From contig JADIML010000124.1 of NCBI GenBank assembly GCA_017694765.1, positions 1 through 17,825 of the forward strand: 17,825 bases of DNA. Direction: 5' to 3'. The stretch comes from Candidatus Scybalomonas excrementavium (GTDB lineage Bacteria; Bacillota; Clostridia; Lachnospirales; Lachnospiraceae). Positions 15,395 to 17,825 of the stretch are shown piece after piece (the first letter of the stretch is position 1; each line of letters opens with the position of its first letter). Under the pieces are notes generated by a model. That model saw nothing but the letters and a program-made list of their open reading frames with translations. It was not told the origin of the DNA and searched no databases. The position numbers and the translations under genes were made by a program.

Positions 15395-17620
15395 TTATCT
15401 TAAATAATTAACTCCAACTAAATCTGTAGTATCCCAATTATTTTCTTTATAAAATTTCTTTAAACCATTAATATCTACTATAAATTGATTATTGTTTTCA
15501 TCTTTCGGCTTAAAAAGAGAAGCTGTAATTGATAGATTTTTTGAAAATCTAGCCATTAAATACTTTACAGTCCACTTTGCTCCCTCATATCTTGATGGCA
15601 TAAAATCAGAGTTATCCTCATAATAAATTGTATTATGATCTGTCATCCATGCTGCAACATCTTTTCCTTCAATAATTCCTTCTGCTATTCCCTTTTTTAG
15701 ACAATTTAAATGCGTGCATTTTTTTGTGGATCTAGTTACTAAAAATGCCTGACTCTCTATTTCAGAAAGTTCACAATTTCCTGTCCATCCAAAATGTGCT
15801 GGATCTAACATAGATATTACTTTTGTATTGTTAGAAATAATTGCTCTATGAGCATATACATCTCCTGCTAAATGAATCGCATAACCTAATATTTTTAATC
15901 CTTTTTTCTCTTTTGAAGACTCATCTGTACCAGGATATACTACAGTATCTAATAGATCATTAATGATAGTCTTACTTTTACCATCTGCTGGTACCCCATT
16001 ATATTCTAACTCTGATGAAACATTTGGATATTGATTAATATTAACTGATATTTTACCAGTATTATACATTTCTTGTGCTGCCTGATATAAATATCGAATA
16101 TTGCTAATATAATTGTCACCTGTTCTATCAGTCTTATTTGGTAAATCAAAACTAGCTTTATCTACAGTCCCACCATGCAATACTAAATTAACTGGTTTAT
16201 TTTTAGTAGCAGAATAATTTCCCTCATCTGCATTATTTGCTGCTTTCTTCAATAATTTTACTTCACTTGTAAGATATCCAGTCGATTCAATAGTTCCATT
16301 ATGTCCTCCACTTTGTTGAGCATACCAGCTTCCTACAACATAATTCTCATTAAAACTAATCATGTTATCTTTATTTTCTGGAATTTCTTTATATTCTATT
16401 TTTCCAGGCTCATAAGCTTGTAAGAATTCATCATATATTTCAAAAGCCTTTGCAACATCTAACAAACCATTTCCTGAATTAGTATCATCTAATCTTCTAG
16501 CTGATTTATTTAAAAGCTGTCGAATAAAATCATTACTCATTGTTGGATCTTTTTCCCATAACAGAGTCGCTGCTGCTGCTACATGTGGCGCAGCAAGACT
16601 TGTTCCACTCTCAACTGCATATCCTCCTAATAATCCACTTGTCATAATAGCTTCTCCTGGAGCAACTATTTCAGATTCTGTTCCTACTAATGAAAAATTT
16701 GCTACTTTATTTTTTTCTGTTGTTGCTCCAACTGCCATAACCTCATCATATGCTGCTGGATATTCTACAATTCCTTCATTTCCAGATGAAGCAACTAATA
16801 GCATTCCTAATTCATAAGCTTCTGCAATCTTTCTGTGTAAAATTTCTGAACTAACATTAGTTCCAAAACTCATATTCAGAACTTTAATTTCTTTTTCCAT
16901 AGCATATTCTATTCCTTCAATAATTCGACTTAATGGAGCTTGATTCACATCATCAAATACTTTAATATCGAATAAATCTACTTTAGGATTTACCCCTACC
17001 AATCCATAGTCATCATCTCTTGCATTAATAATTCCTGCAACACTTGTCCCATGTCCAGTTAAATCCTCATACATTGGAACTGCACTTCCTTCTCTGTCTA
17101 TAAGATTAATTCTTTCCGCTGTTTTTATTTCTCCTAAGACTTCTACACCTGAATCTATAATTCCAATTTTAATGGAAGAATTAATCATAGGATTAGAATC
17201 AATAAACATTTCTAAATCTTGTTTAGTTGCATGAATTGCTTTCACATTCCATGGAATTTGTTGTGAATCCATTTTCATTAACTCACACATATCATTGTAC
17301 TCTATATCCTTTTCTTCTTTCGTCATAGCAGTTACAACAACATCTTCTTCTATAATAATATCTTCATCCCTAAACAGTCGAATGGAATTTTTTAATTCTC
17401 TTTCATTCATATCAATAACTGCTATATTATTCTTTTCCAAGATATCTGTTGTCTTTTCCTCTACAATTTGATCTTCATGTTGAGATATAAAATCTTCAAA
17501 TATTTCATCGTTCTTAGCCATGACAATATAGTTTTTATGCTCAGTTGCATAAATTTGTTTACTTTGTTTTATGCATAATCCATCTATTATTATAGAGCAG
17601 ATCACAATAATTGATAACAT
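15395..17620 (-). CDS. Subtilisin-like (S8) secreted serine protease with C-terminal zinc-phospholipase-C-like domain; start region out of frame
   Basis: From the ATG at 17620 there are 741 residues. A hydrophobic signal segment (1-17) ends near IYA (23-25). A pro-region of about 100 residues follows, then the S8 domain with the complete triad: Asp156 (IIDSG), His190 (GHGTSVAG), Ser341 (GTSLAAPHV), plus oxyanion Asn281 (SSGNEG). Beyond about 400 is a second region; GYAIHLAGDVYAHRA (579-593) resembles the His/Asp metal-site helix of zinc-dependent phospholipase C-like proteins, and several Cys and His residues follow (616, 635-640, 662). The ATG at 17620 has no ribosome site and the signal peptide lacks a basic start. 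A good ribosome site and ATG exist at 17643, but in another frame; one extra A in the A7 tract would join them. It may be a sequence error, a phase-variable or slippage-controlled gene, or a recently broken one. Confidence 0.85.
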   Translation of the reverse strand: MLSIIVICSIIIDGLCIKQSKQIYATEHKNYIVMAKNDEIFEDFISQHEDQIVEEKTTDILEKNNIAVIDMNERELKNSIRLFRDEDIIIEEDVVVTAMTKEEKDIEYNDMCELMKMDSQQIPWNVKAIHATKQDLEMFIDSNPMINSSIKIGIIDSGVEVLGEIKTAERINLIDREGSAVPMYEDLTGHGTSVAGIINARDDDYGLVGVNPKVDLFDIKVFDDVNQAPLSRIIEGIEYAMEKEIKVLNMSFGTNVSSEILHRKIAEAYELGMLLVASSGNEGIVEYPAAYDEVMAVGATTEKNKVANFSLVGTESEIVAPGEAIMTSGLLGGYAVESGTSLAAPHVAAAATLLWEKDPTMSNDFIRQLLNKSARRLDDTNSGNGLLDVAKAFEIYDEFLQAYEPGKIEYKEIPENKDNMISFNENYVVGSWYAQQSGGHNGTIESTGYLTSEVKLLKKAANNADEGNYSATKNKPVNLVLHGGTVDKASFDLPNKTDRTGDNYISNIRYLYQAAQEMYNTGKISVNINQYPNVSSELEYNGVPADGKSKTIINDLLDTVVYPGTDESSKEKKGLKILGYAIHLAGDVYAHRAIISNNTKVISMLDPAHFGWTGNCELSEIESQAFLVTRSTKKCTHLNCLKKGIAEGIIEGKDVAAWMTDHNTIYYEDNSDFMPSRYEGAKWTVKYLMARFSKNLSITASLFKPKDENNNQFIVDINGLKKFYKENNWDTTDLVGVNYLR

Positions 17621-17643
17621 TTTGTAGATCTTATTTTTTTCAT
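17602..17643 (-). other. Short out-of-frame leader reading frame at the protease start
   Basis: ATG at 17643 lies 7 nt after AGGAG (17655-17651). It opens a 13-codon frame (MKKIRSTKCYQLL, stop TGA at 17604-17602) that overlaps the protease start at 17620. A shift of -1, or one added A, at the A7 tract changes it to MKKNKIYK joined to the protease signal peptide. It is probably the real start of the protease rather than a separate peptide. Confidence 0.6.
17634..17640 (-). repeat. A7 homopolymer directly after the protease start codon
   Basis: Seven A on the coding strand follow the ATG at 17643 (ATG A AAA AAA TAA G). Such tracts are prone to replication and transcription slippage, and AAA-AAA is also a ribosomal slippery pair. 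Its length decides whether the protease is in frame with its ribosome site. Confidence 0.7.
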
Positions 17644-17825
17644 ACTTCTTCTCCTAAAAATTAACTAAAATATAAAAGTGACAAAAATTTAAGATTTTCA
17701 AAAATAATTTACATCATTTTTCCACCTCAATTTCTATTATAATATAATAATTTTTGTGTTTTAAATTTTACCTCCCTTCTTAATATATTTATTTTTCCTT
17801 TTTATATTTTTAAATTATATTATGG
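17644..17825. other. Very AT-rich leader of the protease gene; no gene seen
   Basis: The stretch holds the protease ribosome site (17651-17655) and a TATAAT at about 17738-17743 on the minus strand, but I find no convincing -35 box. A GGGAGG near 17772-17777 is not followed by a usable reading frame. The end of any upstream gene is outside the window. Confidence 0.5.

Noticed and set aside
15365..15396. AT-only hairpin after the protease stop (ATAATA...TATTAT)
   Set aside because: Only about 6 A-T pairs plus a G-G mismatch, and no clear T-run; too weak to call a terminator.
17732..17760. CACAAAAA followed by TATAAT upstream of the protease gene, resembling the AssT element
   Set aside because: Only the first eight bases match and the distance to TATAAT is 9 rather than 16 bp, so it is not the shared element; in such AT-rich DNA the match is expected by chance.

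Overview
The window is a low-GC (roughly one third G+C) Gram-positive chromosome segment. It looks like a clostridial gut commensal, most plausibly Lachnospiraceae. The evidence is: wall-polymer (teichoic-type) genes, a CdaA-type diadenylate cyclase with CdaR, purine-rich AGGAG ribosome sites, a BIG2/BspA-type surface protein, and two arylsulfate sulfotransferases of the type known from intestinal anaerobes. The taxon is an inference from gene content. Every gene I can support lies on the minus strand, so transcription runs from right to left.

From right to left (transcription order). (1) 17643-15395 encodes a secreted subtilisin-like protease with a C-terminal domain resembling zinc-dependent phospholipase C. 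Its ribosome-site-linked ATG is out of frame with the long reading frame at a run of seven A. (2) 15301-13799 encodes a secreted protein with three Ig-like (BIG2) domains followed by BspA-type leucine-rich repeats; it has its own promoter and terminator. (3) 13626-7755 is a four-gene block: a lipoprotein arylsulfate sulfotransferase, a strong terminator, an OmpR-type response regulator overlapping its histidine kinase, and a second sulfotransferase with an ordinary signal peptide. The two sulfotransferase genes share a 20-bp element (19/20 identical) exactly 9 bp upstream of their -10 hexamers, where a -35 box would sit. This makes the block a candidate self-contained, two-component-controlled arylsulfate system.

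(4) 7611-3821 is a tightly packed operon: two uncharacterised membrane proteins, cdaA, cdaR and an HPr-like protein carrying both His15 and Ser46. Start and stop codons touch or overlap, and an extended -10 promoter lies in front. (5) A near-consensus promoter at the end of the HPr gene begins the tagG-tagH-tagD operon (wall polymer exporter plus CDP-glycerol synthesis), which ends in a terminator at 1746-1773. (6) galU, with its own promoter, is followed by a CDP-glycerol glycerophosphotransferase that runs off the left edge. Sections 5 and 6 together make activated glycerol phosphate and UDP-glucose, polymerise the former and export the product.

No rRNA, tRNA, CRISPR array, insertion sequence or phage gene was seen. 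No gene-free stretch exceeds 300 bases; the longest are 11733-11970 (promoter, inverted repeat, terminator) and 17644-17825 (very AT-rich leader of the protease gene).
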